The notes beneath the pieces were generated by a model that was given only the letters and a program-made list of their open reading frames with translations, was not told the DNA's origin and made no database searches. DNA of 64,000 bases from Streptomyces sp. BV286 (GTDB lineage: Bacteria > Actinomycetota > Actinomycetes > Streptomycetales > Streptomycetaceae). Positions 24,638-33,391 of the stretch are shown here, one piece after another. The translations under genes and the position numbers were made by a program. The DNA lies in NCBI RefSeq assembly GCF_019090165.1, contig NZ_JAHRIB010000150.1:170182-234181 (forward strand), given 5' to 3'. Every line of letters starts with the position of its first letter. The stretch's first letter is position 1.

Positions 24638-25504
24638 TTACGCCTCGATCCTGTTTGCGGATCGGAGCCGGGCGAAACTGCGGGCGAGCAGCCTTGACAC
24701 GTGCATCTGCGAAACGCCCAGTTCCGTACTGATCTGTGACTGCGTCAGATTGCTGTAGTAGCGCAGCAGGAGGATGCGCTGTTCCCGCTCGGGGAGCTGG
24801 ACGAGAAGGTGCCGTACGAGGTCCCGGTGCTCCACGCCGTCCAGTGCGGGGTCCTCGTAGCCGAGCCGGTCGAGGAGGCCCGGCAGTCCGTCGCCCTCCT
24901 GGGCGGCCTCGAGCGAGGTCGCGTGGTACGAGCGTCCGGCCTCGATGCAGGCCAGGACCTCCTCCTCGGTGATCCGCAGCCGCTCGGCGATCTCGCCGGT
25001 CGTGGGCATGCGCCCGAAGGCCGTCGTGAGGTCCTCGGTGGCGCTGTTCACCTGCACCCAGAGCTCGTGCAGCCGGCGCGGTACGTGGACCGTGCGGACG
25101 TTGTCCCGGAAGTACCGCTTGATCTCGCCGACGACGGTGGGCATCGCGAAGGTCGGGAACTGCACGCCCCGGTCGGGGTCGAAGCGGTCGATGGCGTTGA
25201 TCAGTCCGATGGTCCCGACCTGGACGACGTCCTCCATGGGCTCGTTGCGCGACCGGAAGCGGGCGGCGGCGTACCGCACGAGGGGGAGGTTCGCCTCGAT
25301 CAGCGCGGCCCGTACCCGGCCGTGCTCGGGGGTGCCGGGCTCCAGGTTCTTGAGCTCGCCGAACAGGACCTGGGTGAGGGCCCGGGTGTCGGCCCCGCGG
25401 CGGCGCTGGGGACCCGGCTCCTGGGACTCGGCGGGGTCGTCGATCCGTTCCAGGGCCTGCGGCTTCTGCTGGGGAGGTGCTTGAGGCGCGGTACTGGCCG
25501 GCAC
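24638..25504 (-). CDS. sigF: Sporulation sigma factor SigF
   Basis: 288 residues, starting GTG 25504 (P-A-S-T-A-P-Q-A-P-P) with GGAG 6 nt upstream. The Pro/Gln-rich N-terminus, then VLFGELKNLEPGTPEHGRVRAALIEANLPLVRYAAARFRSRNEPMEDVVQ (region 2) and region 4 (EREQRILLLRYYSNLTQSQISTELGVSQMHVSRLL), match the Streptomyces late-sporulation sigma factor SigF as I remember it. In the family it acts in spores (wall thickening, pigment). It lies 244 bp upstream of sigN. A longer reading from 25591 lacks a ribosome binding site. Confidence 0.92.
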   Translation of the reverse strand: MPASTAPQAPPQQKPQALERIDDPAESQEPGPQRRRGADTRALTQVLFGELKNLEPGTPEHGRVRAALIEANLPLVRYAAARFRSRNEPMEDVVQVGTIGLINAIDRFDPDRGVQFPTFAMPTVVGEIKRYFRDNVRTVHVPRRLHELWVQVNSATEDLTTAFGRMPTTGEIAERLRITEEEVLACIEAGRSYHATSLEAAQEGDGLPGLLDRLGYEDPALDGVEHRDLVRHLLVQLPEREQRILLLRYYSNLTQSQISTELGVSQMHVSRLLARSFARLRSANRIEA

Positions 25505-25778
25505 GGTCAACTCCACCTCTGGGTCCGTCAACCCGTGAAAACACAAGTCCGAACGACGTCCGTCAGACACATGCGTCAACTCATCGGTCAAAAGCGGTCA
25601 TAGCATCACAAGACATGTGCACTGTGTGCAAGCACCGCGTAACTCCGTGTTGAGCACGCGTGGGAGGCCCCGGACGTCTCCTGGGCGGTTCCTGGACGGG
25701 CCCGGGGGCGGATCCGGGACGGGTGAGGGCCTGTCACGGGCCGGTCCGAGCCGGTGCCGGACGCGGAGCGGACACGGA

Positions 25779-25809
25779 ACGGCCCCCCGCCGTTCGGGCG
25801 AGGGGCCGT
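25779..25809 (-). terminator. Terminator of the Dabb gene
   Basis: Strong hairpin ACGGCCCCCCGCC - loop - GGGCGAGGGGCCGT, 20 bp past the stop of the minus-strand Dabb gene. The rest of 25505-25829 carries the sigF promoter region with no additional gene. Confidence 0.8.
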
Positions 25810-25829
25810 CGGTCCGTGTGGAGCGCGGC

Positions 25830-26123
25830 TCAGAACTCGTAGTCGGCGATCACCCACGTGGCGAACTCACGCCACAGCGCGACGCCCGCCTGGTGGGCGG
25901 GGTGCTCGATGTACCGCTTGAGCGCGTCCGTGTCCTCGACCGCGGAGTTGATCGCGAAGTCGTAGGCGATGGGACGGTCGGTGATGTTCCACTCGCATTC
26001 CCAGAACTTCAGTTCGGGGATCTGCCCGTCGAGCGCCCGGAAGGCGGCGACGCCCTCGACGACGCGCGGGTCGTCCCGCTCGACACCTTCGTTGAGCTTG
26101 AAGAGGACCAGGTGGCGGATCAC
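25830..26123 (-). CDS. Dabb-family (stress-responsive alpha/beta barrel) protein
   Basis: 97 residues of the dimeric alpha+beta barrel fold: VIRHLVLFKLNEG at the N-terminus, ALDGQIPELKFWECEWNI, DFAINSAVEDTDALKRYIEHPAHQ and the final W-V-I-A-D-Y. Complete domain, cytoplasmic, function unknown in bacteria. GTG 26123 has GGGAG 5 nt upstream; the upstream GTG at 26129 would sit on the ribosome binding site. Confidence 0.9.
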   Translation of the reverse strand: MIRHLVLFKLNEGVERDDPRVVEGVAAFRALDGQIPELKFWECEWNITDRPIAYDFAINSAVEDTDALKRYIEHPAHQAGVALWREFATWVIADYEF

Positions 26124-26295
26124 GTGCACTCCCAGGGCGAACGGGGATACGGACGCGGCGACGACGGCCGCCGCCCGGCTCCCGACGCCGTCCGGGCCGG
26201 TGGTGAGGGCCGGTCGCGCGGGCCTGGCCGTGCGGGCCGTGCGGCCCTGCGGGTGGGGCCGGTGGCGCCGACCGAGCGCGTGACCCGGTTCCCGG

Positions 26296-26475
26296 CTAGT
26301 CCTTGGCCCCGTCGGCGACCCACGTCATGAAGTCACCGACGGCCTGAGCGGCGTTCGAGATGCCCTCGAACCCTATCTGGACGTAGTCCGCCGCCTTTTC
26401 GGGATCGGTGATGATCACGTACAGCACGAAGACCACGAGTACGTAGACGGCGATCTTCTTCGAATTCACCGCCAT
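26296..26475 (-). CDS. Conserved small membrane protein
   Basis: 59 residues: MAVNSKK then one membrane helix (IAVYVLVVFVLYVIITD, about 8-24), then an amphipathic stretch (YVQIGFEGISNAAQAVGDFMTWVADG). ATG 26475 has GGGGAGG 5 nt upstream. A conserved small protein of the same locus in Streptomyces as far as I recall; function unknown. Confidence 0.8.
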   Translation of the reverse strand: MAVNSKKIAVYVLVVFVLYVIITDPEKAADYVQIGFEGISNAAQAVGDFMTWVADGAKD

Positions 26476-26611
26476 CGCGGCCTCCCCCTGTGCCTGCTGC
26501 CTGTGCCCGCTGCGCCTGCTGGGACCCGTGTTGCCGGCGGTGAGTGTAACCCCGGGCAGTTGATCTGACGATCTTTCAAGAGCGGCTGGAGGACCCGGGG
26601 CCGGAACGCAC

Positions 26612-26641
26612 GAAGGGCCCCGTCGTGAGACGGGGCCCTTC
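26612..26641 (-). terminator. Terminator of tRNA-Ser(CGA)
   Basis: Perfect hairpin GAAGGGCCCCGTC - GTGA - GACGGGGCCCTTC, 5 bp past the tRNA 3' end on the minus strand. Confidence 0.9.
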
Positions 26642-26646
26642 AGAAG

Positions 26647-26731
26647 CGGTAGCGGAGGGATTTGAACCCTCGGTGACTTGCGCCACACTCGCTTTCGAGG
26701 CGAGCTCCTTCGGCCGCTCGGACACGCTACC
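26647..26731 (-). tRNA. tRNA-Ser(CGA)
   Basis: 85 nt class II tRNA: acceptor GGTAGCG/CGCTACC with G73, anticodon stem CTCGC/GCGAG with loop CTCGAAA (anticodon CGA), a long variable arm, and T-loop TTCAAAT. CCA is not encoded. Intact. Confidence 0.95.
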
Positions 26732-26852
26732 GAGAGAGATCCTAGCCCACGATGGGCCGTGCTCTGAAATCCGTATCCGGCCGCCTGCCCGGGCGGGGTG
26801 TGGTGGGGCGTGGCGGGGTGTGGGAGGTGCCCCGTGAGGGCCTGGTGGGGGT

Positions 26853-27284
26853 TCAGCGGTCGCGGAAGAACTCCGTGAGCAGGTGGGCGCACTCCTCGTC
26901 GAGCACGCCGTTGATCACCTCGGGCCGGTGGTTGAGCCGGCGGTCGCGTACGACGTCCCAGAGGGAGCCGGCCGCGCCCGCCTTCTCGTCGCGGGCGCCG
27001 TAGACGACCCGGTCCACGCGGGACTGCACGATCGCGCCGGCGCACATCGTGCACGGTTCGAGGGTGACGACGAGCGTGCAGCCGGTGAGCCGCCATTCCC
27101 CCGTCGCCGCGGCGGCCCGGCGGATCGCCAGCACCTCGGCGTGGGCGGTCGGGTCGCCGGTCGCCTCGCGCTCGTTGTGCCCGGTGGCGAGCACCGTCGT
27201 GCCGTCAGGTGACAGCACGACGGCGCCGACGGGTACGTCGCCGCCCCGGCCGGCCAGTCCGGCCTCGTCCAGGGCGCGCCGCAT
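26853..27284 (-). CDS. tadA: tRNA adenosine(34) deaminase TadA
   Basis: 143 residues of the cytidine/deoxycytidylate deaminase fold. The zinc site is H-A-E in PTAHAEVLAIRR and P-C-x-x-C in LEPCTMCAGAIVQSRVDRVVYGARDEKAGAAGS, typical of TadA, which makes inosine 34 in tRNA-Arg(ACG). ATG 27284 is the only standard start in frame after the upstream stop. It lies 56 bp downstream of its conserved partner gene, in one operon. Confidence 0.93.
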   Translation of the reverse strand: MRRALDEAGLAGRGGDVPVGAVVLSPDGTTVLATGHNEREATGDPTAHAEVLAIRRAAAATGEWRLTGCTLVVTLEPCTMCAGAIVQSRVDRVVYGARDEKAGAAGSLWDVVRDRRLNHRPEVINGVLDEECAHLLTEFFRDR

Positions 27285-27340
27285 GGCGGCCCGCCAGGGG
27301 TCGCGTACGGGGTCCAGTGCCTGCTGGGCGTTCGGCGGAG

Positions 27341-27895
27341 TCAGCGGACGGCCTCCAGGACCTCCGCCGCCCCGAGGACCTCGGCGATCTCGCTCAGCGC
27401 GTCGGTGCTGTCCAGGGCCAGCAACTCCTTCTCGTTCACCCCGAGATCGACGAGGACCTCGCGGTCTCCGATGGGTCCGGGCGGCACGATCTCACCCTTG
27501 ACGGGGGTGTCGGCGCCGTCCTCCTCGTCGTCCTCGGACCCGTTCTCGGACTCACCGTCCTCCGTGCCGTCGAGGTCGAGGGAGTCCAGGTCGGCGACGG
27601 TGTCGTCACCGGGATCCCTTCCGAGCAGTTCGTCCGTGAGCAGGATCTCGCCGTACGAACTGCGGGCGGCGGCCGCGGCGTCCGAGACGTAGATACGAGG
27701 GTCCTCCTCGCCGTCCACGCGGACGACTCCGAACCATGCGTCCTCCTGCTCGATGTAGACGAGCACCGTGTCGTCGTCGACCGAGGCCTCGCGGGCCAGG
27801 TCGGTCAGATCCGACAGGGTCTCCACATCGTCGAGCTCTGTGTCGCTCGCTTCCCACCCGTCTTCGGTGCGCGCGAGCAGTGCGGCGAAGTACAC
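27341..27895 (-). CDS. tRNA adenosine deaminase-associated protein
   Basis: 184 residues, the conserved actinobacterial gene preceding tadA. The N-terminal domain is MYFAALLARTEDGWEASDTELDDVE...VLVYIEQEDAWFGVVRVDG. A very acidic low-complexity middle (about 95-130, DLDGTEDGESENGSEDDEED) follows, then a short C-terminal helix domain (LLALDSTDALSEIAEVLGAAEVLEAVR). Molecular role unknown; neighbourhood conservation is the basis of the name. Confidence 0.85.
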   Translation of the reverse strand: MYFAALLARTEDGWEASDTELDDVETLSDLTDLAREASVDDDTVLVYIEQEDAWFGVVRVDGEEDPRIYVSDAAAAARSSYGEILLTDELLGRDPGDDTVADLDSLDLDGTEDGESENGSEDDEEDGADTPVKGEIVPPGPIGDREVLVDLGVNEKELLALDSTDALSEIAEVLGAAEVLEAVR

Positions 27896-28252
27896 CGTGA
27901 CTCTCCCACTGGTCCTAGGTGTGCCGGTTGGGGGTCCCCCCGGCGGAGGCTGTGGGCGGGGAGCGCGTGCTCCGAGTCCCGCCCACTCGGAATCGTGGCA
28001 GAAACAGAGCGTTCAGGAGAGGTCTTCGGCTCGCTGTGTTCCGGTCGCGTCCTCACGTCCGGTCGCGCGGCGTGTGCGTCACGCCCCCGCATGGCCTCAC
28101 CCGGGCGCCCGGCGCCCACCGACAGCGGGATCGTACGCCGCCCGGGCGTCCGCTTCGTACGCGGCTTCCCGAGGGCGGCCCGGTGGATCGCGCGGCGGCC
28201 GCCGTACGGGTGCCGCGGCGGGCCCGGGCGGCGGCGTCCGCGCGAACGCGGG

Positions 28253-28435
28253 TCACCAGCGAAATGTGCGCATGCGCATGGCGTGGCGCAGCCGGGCCGT
28301 CTTCGCCCGCCGTGGCTGCACCCTGTCGCGCAGCTCGCGCGCCTCCGTGAGTTCCCGCAGGAACTGGGCCCGGCGCCTGCGGCGCTGGGCGTCGCTCTCC
28401 AGGTCTTCCCGGTTACCTCGCTCCGGGTCCGGCAT
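28253..28435 (-). CDS. Small basic hypothetical protein
   Basis: 60 residues beginning MPDPERGNREDLESDAQRRR, Arg-rich with alternating charged helices, ending HAMRMRTFRW. It sits between the tadA partner and upp and is divergent from upp. The 357 bp on its downstream side (27896-28252) carry no gene that I can support. Confidence 0.6.
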   Translation of the reverse strand: MPDPERGNREDLESDAQRRRRRAQFLRELTEARELRDRVQPRRAKTARLRHAMRMRTFRW

Positions 28436-28587
28436 CGGCAACACCCCCAGTCGGTCCCTCCCACTTTCCCTCCGACCGGCGGTTTGATGCCAGCGGGAGT
28501 TTGCGGGGGCGCTGCCGGCGAGGCGTTCCGGAACCGGGTGGTGACGTGGGACAGGTGTGCGGGGCGGGCCCGGATACCCTGGTGGGC

Positions 28588-29223
28588 ATGCGTCTCCACG
28601 TCGTCGACCACCCTCTGGTCGCTCACAAGCTCACCACGCTGCGCGACCGCCGCACCGACTCCCCGACCTTCCGGCGTCTCGCCGACGAGCTGGTCACCCT
28701 GCTCGCCTACGAGGCCACCCGGGACGTGCGGACCGAACAGGTCGACATCGTGACCCCGGTGTCCTCCACCACGGGCGTCAAGCTGTCCCACCCGCGGCCC
28801 CTCGTCGTACCGATCCTGCGGGCGGGCCTCGGCATGCTCGACGGCATGGTGCGCCTGCTGCCGACCGCCGAGGTGGGCTTCCTGGGCATGATCCGCGACG
28901 AGCAGACGCTTCAGGCGTCCACGTACGCGACCCGCATGCCGGAGGACCTCTCCGGCCGGCAGGTGTACGTCCTCGACCCGATGCTCGCCACCGGTGGCAC
29001 GCTCGTCGCGGCGATCCAGGAGCTCATCAGGCGCGGTGCGGACGACGTGACGGCCGTGGTCCTCCTCGCCGCCCCCGAGGGCGTCGAGGTCATGGAGCGC
29101 GACCTCGCGGGCACCCCGGTGACGGTCGTGACCGCGTCGGTCGACGAGCGCCTGAACGAGCACGGCTACATCGTCCCGGGCCTGGGCGACGCGGGGGACC
29201 GCATGTACGGAGCGGCCGAATAG
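28588..29223 (+). CDS. upp: Uracil phosphoribosyltransferase
   Basis: 211 residues, the usual UPRT length. Start MRLHVVDHPLVAHKLTTLRD; PRPP-binding YVLDPMLATGGTLVAAIQEL; uracil-binding end HGYIVPGLGDAGDRMYG. It converts uracil plus PRPP to UMP in pyrimidine salvage. ATG 28588 is chosen by homology; extra upstream codons are non-conserved. Convergent with the LytR_C gene across a small hairpin (GCGGGCC/GGGCCCGC). Confidence 0.97.
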   Translation: MRLHVVDHPLVAHKLTTLRDRRTDSPTFRRLADELVTLLAYEATRDVRTEQVDIVTPVSSTTGVKLSHPRPLVVPILRAGLGMLDGMVRLLPTAEVGFLGMIRDEQTLQASTYATRMPEDLSGRQVYVLDPMLATGGTLVAAIQELIRRGADDVTAVVLLAAPEGVEVMERDLAGTPVTVVTASVDERLNEHGYIVPGLGDAGDRMYGAAE

Positions 29224-29248
29224 GCGGATCGGCGGGCCTACGGGCCCG

Positions 29249-29890
29249 CTAGCAGCTCTTCTTCGTCGCGGAGGGCGTCGGTGCGGGCCTGGCCAGGGTG
29301 GTCAGGGCCTTGTCGGCGTCCTTCTGCGGTGTCAGGGCCTTGAAGGCCGTGCCGAGGACCAGGTCGACCTCGGCGGGCTTCGCCCGGGTGTCGGTCTTCG
29401 TCTCGGCGCCGGCGAGCTGGGTCGCGAGGACGGGGAGAGCGGTGTCGGCGGCCGCCTCGGCGCCGAGCACCATGCCGGGCCCGGGGACCTTCTTGTCGTA
29501 CGCCTTGGGCGCGTTGCCCACCTCGCCGATCTTGAAGCCGCGCTTCTTCAGCGCGTCCGCGGTGTCCTTGGCGAGGCCGGAGCGGGGCGTGGCGTTGAGG
29601 ACGTTCACCGTGATCTGGCCGGGTTTCGGCAGGGCCTTGACCGGGCGGGCGGAGGGCGAGGGGGACGCCGTGCAGTCCGCTGCCGGGCCCGCCGCGGACG
29701 CCTCGTCACTGCCGCCCGTGAAGACGTCGATGAGCTGCAGCGTTCCCCAGCCGACCAGTCCGAGCGCGGCGACGGAGGCGACGACCGCGAGCGTAATCCT
29801 GCGGCGCCCCCGGTTTCTGCGCATCCGTGGGTACTTGTCCCCCGTGATCCGGTACTGGCCGCCCATGCCAGGGGGAGTGAGCATGCTCAT
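29249..29890 (-). CDS. LytR C-terminal domain membrane protein
   Basis: 213 residues. A cytoplasmic start (MSMLTPPGMGGQYRITGDKYPRMRR) is followed by one membrane helix (about 38-60), a disordered linker, and a LytR_C domain (ITVNVLNATPRSGLAKDTADALKKRGFKIGEVGN ... VDLVLGTAFKAL). Type II membrane protein with the domain outside the cell. It lacks the LCP catalytic domain, so it is not a wall-teichoic ligase itself. The position next to upp is conserved in Streptomyces. Confidence 0.88.
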   Translation of the reverse strand: MSMLTPPGMGGQYRITGDKYPRMRRNRGRRRITLAVVASVAALGLVGWGTLQLIDVFTGGSDEASAAGPAADCTASPSPSARPVKALPKPGQITVNVLNATPRSGLAKDTADALKKRGFKIGEVGNAPKAYDKKVPGPGMVLGAEAAADTALPVLATQLAGAETKTDTRAKPAEVDLVLGTAFKALTPQKDADKALTTLARPAPTPSATKKSC

Positions 29891-30116
29891 GGGCGCAGCG
29901 TAGTGCGCCGAGGCGGCGATGCCTACTAGATGATCATTGCCCGGCGCGCAGTCCAACCCAAAAGGGCCAATGCGCCGTGCTCCGCCGGGGGTGTCGCTCG
30001 AAGCCGCGGGCCGCCTGCCTCACGCCGCTGGGCGGGGCGTCGCGCCGGACGGACCGGTCTTCGGTCTGTCGGACGGGCCAGGCTTTCGGTCTGTCGGCCG
30101 GGCCCCGGTGTCCGGC

Positions 30117-30413
30117 TCAGCCCAGTTCGAGGACGCGGGCGTGGAGGACCTGGCGCTGCTGGAGCGCGGCGCGGACCGCGCGGTGCAGGCCGTCCTCCAG
30201 GTACAGATCGCCCTGCCACTTCACGACATGCGCGAAGAGGTCGCCGTAGAACGTGGAGTCCTCGGCGAGCAGTGTTTCCAGATCGAGCTGGCCCTTGGTC
30301 GTCACCAACTGATCGAGGCGGACCGGGCGCGGCGCGACGTCCGCCCACTGCCGGGTGCTTTCCCGGCCGTGGTCGGGGTACGGCCGTCCGTTTCCGATGC
30401 GCTTGAAGATCAC
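30117..30413 (-). CDS. Conserved actinobacterial protein, ParB-like DG-HR motif
   Basis: 98 residues: MIFKRIGNGRPYPDHGRES, then WADVAPRPVRLDQLVTTK, and DLYLEDGLHRAVRAALQQR. The D-G-x-H-R-x-x-x-A element resembles the DG-H-R nucleotide-binding motif of ParB/sulfiredoxin folds. That comparison is a suggestion only. Complete, cytoplasmic, not linked to a toxin. Divergent from the HerA-like gene. Confidence 0.75.
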   Translation of the reverse strand: MIFKRIGNGRPYPDHGRESTRQWADVAPRPVRLDQLVTTKGQLDLETLLAEDSTFYGDLFAHVVKWQGDLYLEDGLHRAVRAALQQRQVLHARVLELG

Positions 30414-30586
30414 ACGGAAAGCCTACCGGTCAAGAGCTTCCGGGCGCAGCCATGGCGGTGGAGTGCGACGCTGGAAATGACGTCGTAAATATGGGCGAAC
30501 CAGTCATTCTTCCGGATCACCTGCTCGTGATCGGTGTGAAATCGAGTCATGGACAGGTCCGGGCAAACCGGGAACAGGGGCCTGAA

Positions 30587-32251
30587 ATGACTGACAGCGA
30601 AGCACCGCCGGCGAAGACACCCGAAGCCGTGAGCGGCGCTCCCGCACTTCCCCAGGAGGCCCTGAGGATCGCCTCCGGGTACGCCTTCACGGGTCCCGCG
30701 CTCGATCTGGGCGCACTGCTGTGGGACGGGCGGTGCCTGCCGGACGTCCAGATCCGCATCCCGCTGCCGATGCTCAACCGGCACGGGCTGGTCGCCGGGG
30801 CCACCGGCACCGGCAAGACCAAGACGCTGCAGCTCGTCGCCGAGCAGCTGTCGGCGCAGGGCGTGCCGGTGTTCCTCGCCGACGTGAAGGGGGACGTGTC
30901 CGGTATCTCGGCGCCGGGGCAGGAGAACGACAGGGTGCGGGCACGGGCTTCGGAGGTGCGGCAGGAGTGGACGCCGGCGGGTCGCCCGTGCGAGTTCTAC
31001 GCCCTCGGAGGCATGGGCCACGGCATCCCCGTACGCGCGACCGTCACCAGTTTCGGGCCGGTCCTGCTGTCCAAGGTGCTCGGGCTCAACCAGACCCAGG
31101 AGCAGTCGCTCGGCCTGATCTTCCACTACGCCGACCGGAAGGGCCTGGAGCTGGTCGACCTGAAGGACCTGCGTGCGGTGGTGGCCTTCCTGACCTCCGA
31201 CGAGGGAAAGGCCGAGCTCAAGGGCATCGGCGGTCTCTCCACCGCCACGGCAGGGGTGATCCTGCGCTCGCTGACGGCGTTCGAGGCGCAGGGGATGAGC
31301 CCGTTCTTCGGGGAGCCGGAGTTCGACACGAACGAACTGCTGAAGGTGGCCGGGGACGGCCGGGGCACGGTCTCCGTGCTGGAGCTGCCCGCGGTGCAGG
31401 ACAAGCCGCAGCTCTTCTCCACGTTCCTGATGTGGCTGCTCGCCGACCTTTTCCATGATCTTCCGGAGGTCGGTGACGTCGACAGGCCGAAGCTCGTCTT
31501 CTTCTTCGACGAGGCGCATCTGCTCTTCAACGACGCCTCGAAGGCCTTCCTCGACTCCATCACGCAGACCGTCCGGCTGATTCGCTCGAAGGGCGTCGGC
31601 GTCTTCTTCGTCACGCAGACCCCGAAGGACGTGCCCGGGGACGTCCTCGCCCAGCTGGGCAACCGTGTGCAGCACGCGTTGCGCGCCTTCACCCCCGACG
31701 ACCAGAAGGCGCTCAAGGCCACGGTGCGGACCTTTCCCGACTCCGCGTACGACCTGGAGGAGGTTCTCACCGCACTCGGGACCGGCGAGGCCGTCGTCAC
31801 CGTCCTCAGCGAGAAGGGCGCGCCGACACCGGTCGCGGCGACACGGCTGCGGGCGCCGGAGTCCCTGATGGGACCGGTCGATCCGGCGGACCTCGACGAG
31901 GCGGTCAGGAAGTCGCCCCTGCACGGCCGCTTCGCCGAGGCGGTCGACTGTGTGTCGGCGTACGAGCGGCTGACGGCCACCGGGGAGGCGGGCTCGGGCC
32001 CGGACGCGGGAACGGGGGCGGGGACGGAAGCGGGCGCGAGGGCTCGTGGGGAGTCCCCGGCGCCCGGTCCCGGAGCGGGTGAGGGCCGGGGGCAGCGGCG
32101 GAAGGCCGAGGAGGCCGAGGGGGACGACGACTCGCTCGTCCAGCAGGTCGTCGGCAGCGGTGTCTTCAAGTCGCTGGCCCGCAGTCTGGGCACGCAGATC
32201 GGGCGCGAGATCACCCGGTCGGTCTTCGGCACGGCCCGGCGCAGGCGGTAG
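30587..32251 (+). CDS. HerA-like DUF853 ATPase
   Basis: 554 residues. RecA/FtsK-type ATPase: Walker A VAGATGTGKTKTL (about 72), Walker B PKLVFFFDEAHLLF, sensor region VFFVTQTPKDVPGDVLAQLGNRVQHALRAFTPDDQKALK. This is the DUF853 helicase HerA-like family (complete). The C-terminus has a low-complexity Gly/Glu linker (about 470-505) and a conserved end (VVGSGVFKSLARSLGTQIGREITRSVFGTARRRR). Probable motor on DNA or an unknown substrate; usually not fused. ATG 30587 follows AGGGG. Confidence 0.9.
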   Translation: MTDSEAPPAKTPEAVSGAPALPQEALRIASGYAFTGPALDLGALLWDGRCLPDVQIRIPLPMLNRHGLVAGATGTGKTKTLQLVAEQLSAQGVPVFLADVKGDVSGISAPGQENDRVRARASEVRQEWTPAGRPCEFYALGGMGHGIPVRATVTSFGPVLLSKVLGLNQTQEQSLGLIFHYADRKGLELVDLKDLRAVVAFLTSDEGKAELKGIGGLSTATAGVILRSLTAFEAQGMSPFFGEPEFDTNELLKVAGDGRGTVSVLELPAVQDKPQLFSTFLMWLLADLFHDLPEVGDVDRPKLVFFFDEAHLLFNDASKAFLDSITQTVRLIRSKGVGVFFVTQTPKDVPGDVLAQLGNRVQHALRAFTPDDQKALKATVRTFPDSAYDLEEVLTALGTGEAVVTVLSEKGAPTPVAATRLRAPESLMGPVDPADLDEAVRKSPLHGRFAEAVDCVSAYERLTATGEAGSGPDAGTGAGTEAGARARGESPAPGPGAGEGRGQRRKAEEAEGDDDSLVQQVVGSGVFKSLARSLGTQIGREITRSVFGTARRRR

Positions 32252-32306
32252 ACCGGAGCCGGTCGGGCTCGGCGGGGGCGGAGAGGCTCCGACCCCGCCG
32301 GACACA

Positions 32307-32465
32307 TCAGTCGCGTTCGCGGTCCTCGGGCGGGTTCTGCTGCTCCGGGGCCGGTTCCGGGCGCTCCGGGGCGCCCTGTCGGGTGCCAGGAGGCGGCTTC
32401 GGGGCGCCGCGGAGGGATTCGGCGCGGACCAGGGCGCGCAGGATCGCGTACGGGTCGTTCGGCAT
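32307..32465 (-). CDS. Small Pro/Glu-rich protein
   Basis: A 52-residue frame (MPNDPYAILRALVRAESLRG then a Pro/Glu/Arg-rich tail) with GAGAGGA 8 nt before ATG 32465. The start and the helical N-terminus look genuine. It lies 60 bp downstream of the small secreted-protein gene and is probably co-transcribed with it. Unknown function. Confidence 0.6.
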   Translation of the reverse strand: MPNDPYAILRALVRAESLRGAPKPPPGTRQGAPERPEPAPEQQNPPEDRERD

Positions 32466-32525
32466 GGAAAAGGTCCTCTCGTGCTGCTGGGGAGGGGGGA
32501 GCGGTTCCGGTCGGGGCCGGGGCTC

Positions 32526-32882
32526 TCAGCAGCGGAGGACCAGGGAGCGCTGGGCGCGCGGGGAGGGGGCGTACCGGAGCGCGGGCAGGGAGTGGACCCG
32601 TAGGCCCGGGCGCTCGACGGCGGACCTGCGTGCGGGGCGCTGCGGGACCAGGGGGCGGTGGCTCTGGCGGGCGGCTGGGCGGAGGGCCGTGTCCAGCAGG
32701 TCGTGGGGGTGTTCGAGACCGGTCTCGGTGGAGACGGCGGCGGGCGGAGCGGTGCGTGTTCCGGTGTGGCCGCCCGCGGAACCCACCGCGCACACCGCGC
32801 ACAGCAGCGCGGCGAGCGCCATGAGGAACCGCTGCCGGGCGGGCCGGTGCGGAGCGCGCGGGACGAACCGGTCGGGGCTCAC
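32526..32882 (-). CDS. Small Arg-rich protein with N-terminal membrane/signal segment
   Basis: 118 residues. A basic start (SPDRFVPRAPHRPARQR) precedes one hydrophobic stretch (FLMALAALLCAVCAVGSAGG, about 19-38) that could be a signal peptide or anchor. The remainder is Arg/Pro/His-rich with low complexity and one C-terminal Cys. Start GTG 32882, weak ribosome binding site. Unrecognised; frame choice rests on the signal-like segment and the downstream small gene. Confidence 0.5.
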   Translation of the reverse strand: MSPDRFVPRAPHRPARQRFLMALAALLCAVCAVGSAGGHTGTRTAPPAAVSTETGLEHPHDLLDTALRPAARQSHRPLVPQRPARRSAVERPGLRVHSLPALRYAPSPRAQRSLVLRC

Positions 32883-33036
32883 GAGAGGTCATGTCCCCGG
32901 GCGGGCCGCCCGGTGCATCGGCGTGCCCCGAGAACCGCCCTCTTGGCGTACGCCCGGGACGTGCGGCCGCCGGTGCGTCACGTGCCGGCGCGGGCGCGTC
33001 ACGTGCCGTCGCCCCGCCCGCGCCGGAAGGGTCCCC

Positions 33037-33284
33037 GCGACCGGGACCGTCCTGCCACCGGGATCGTCCAGCGACCTGGACCGTCCGACCGAGGCCGTCC
33101 AGCGACGGGACCGTTCAGCGACGGGGGCCGTCCTGCGACCGGGATCGTCCAGCGACCTGGACCGTCCCGCGACCGGGACCGTCCGACCGGGACTGTCCTG
33201 CGACGGGGGCCGTTCTGCGACCGGGACCGTCCAGCCACGGAACCGTCCAGCCACCGGAACCGTCCAGCCACCGGAACCGTCCCC
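33037..33284. repeat. 17-bp imperfect tandem repeat array
   Basis: About 15 units related to CAGCGACCGGGACCGTC with frequent substitutions and occasional 14-bp units, in a gap between genes (32883-33391). All frames are open because of the unit's composition, which explains several long meaningless frames here. No gene is supported. Confidence 0.85.
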
Positions 33285-33341
33285 GCGCCGGACCCTCATG
33301 GCTGCCTCACGCGGGTCTCATGCGGGACGCACGCGTGCCTC

Positions 33342-33383
33342 ACGCGTGCCTCATGCGGGACGCGCGCCGCATGAGGCACGCGT
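33342..33383 (-). terminator. Long hairpin downstream of the glycosylase gene
   Basis: A perfect 17-bp stem, ACGCGTGCCTCATGCGG against CCGCATGAGGCACGCGT, loop 8 nt, 9 bp past the stop of the HhH-GPD gene. Extra copies of CGCGTGCCTCA lie to the left. Confidence 0.8.
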
Positions 33384-33391
33384 CCGCTTGT

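Noticed and set aside
30117..30413. Antitoxin of a toxin-antitoxin pair
   Set aside because: No toxin gene adjacent; the sequence is a conserved stand-alone actinobacterial protein with a different motif (DG-HR).
33037..33284. CRISPR array or repeat protein gene
   Set aside because: Degenerate contiguous 17-bp units without spacers; all frames open for composition reasons only.
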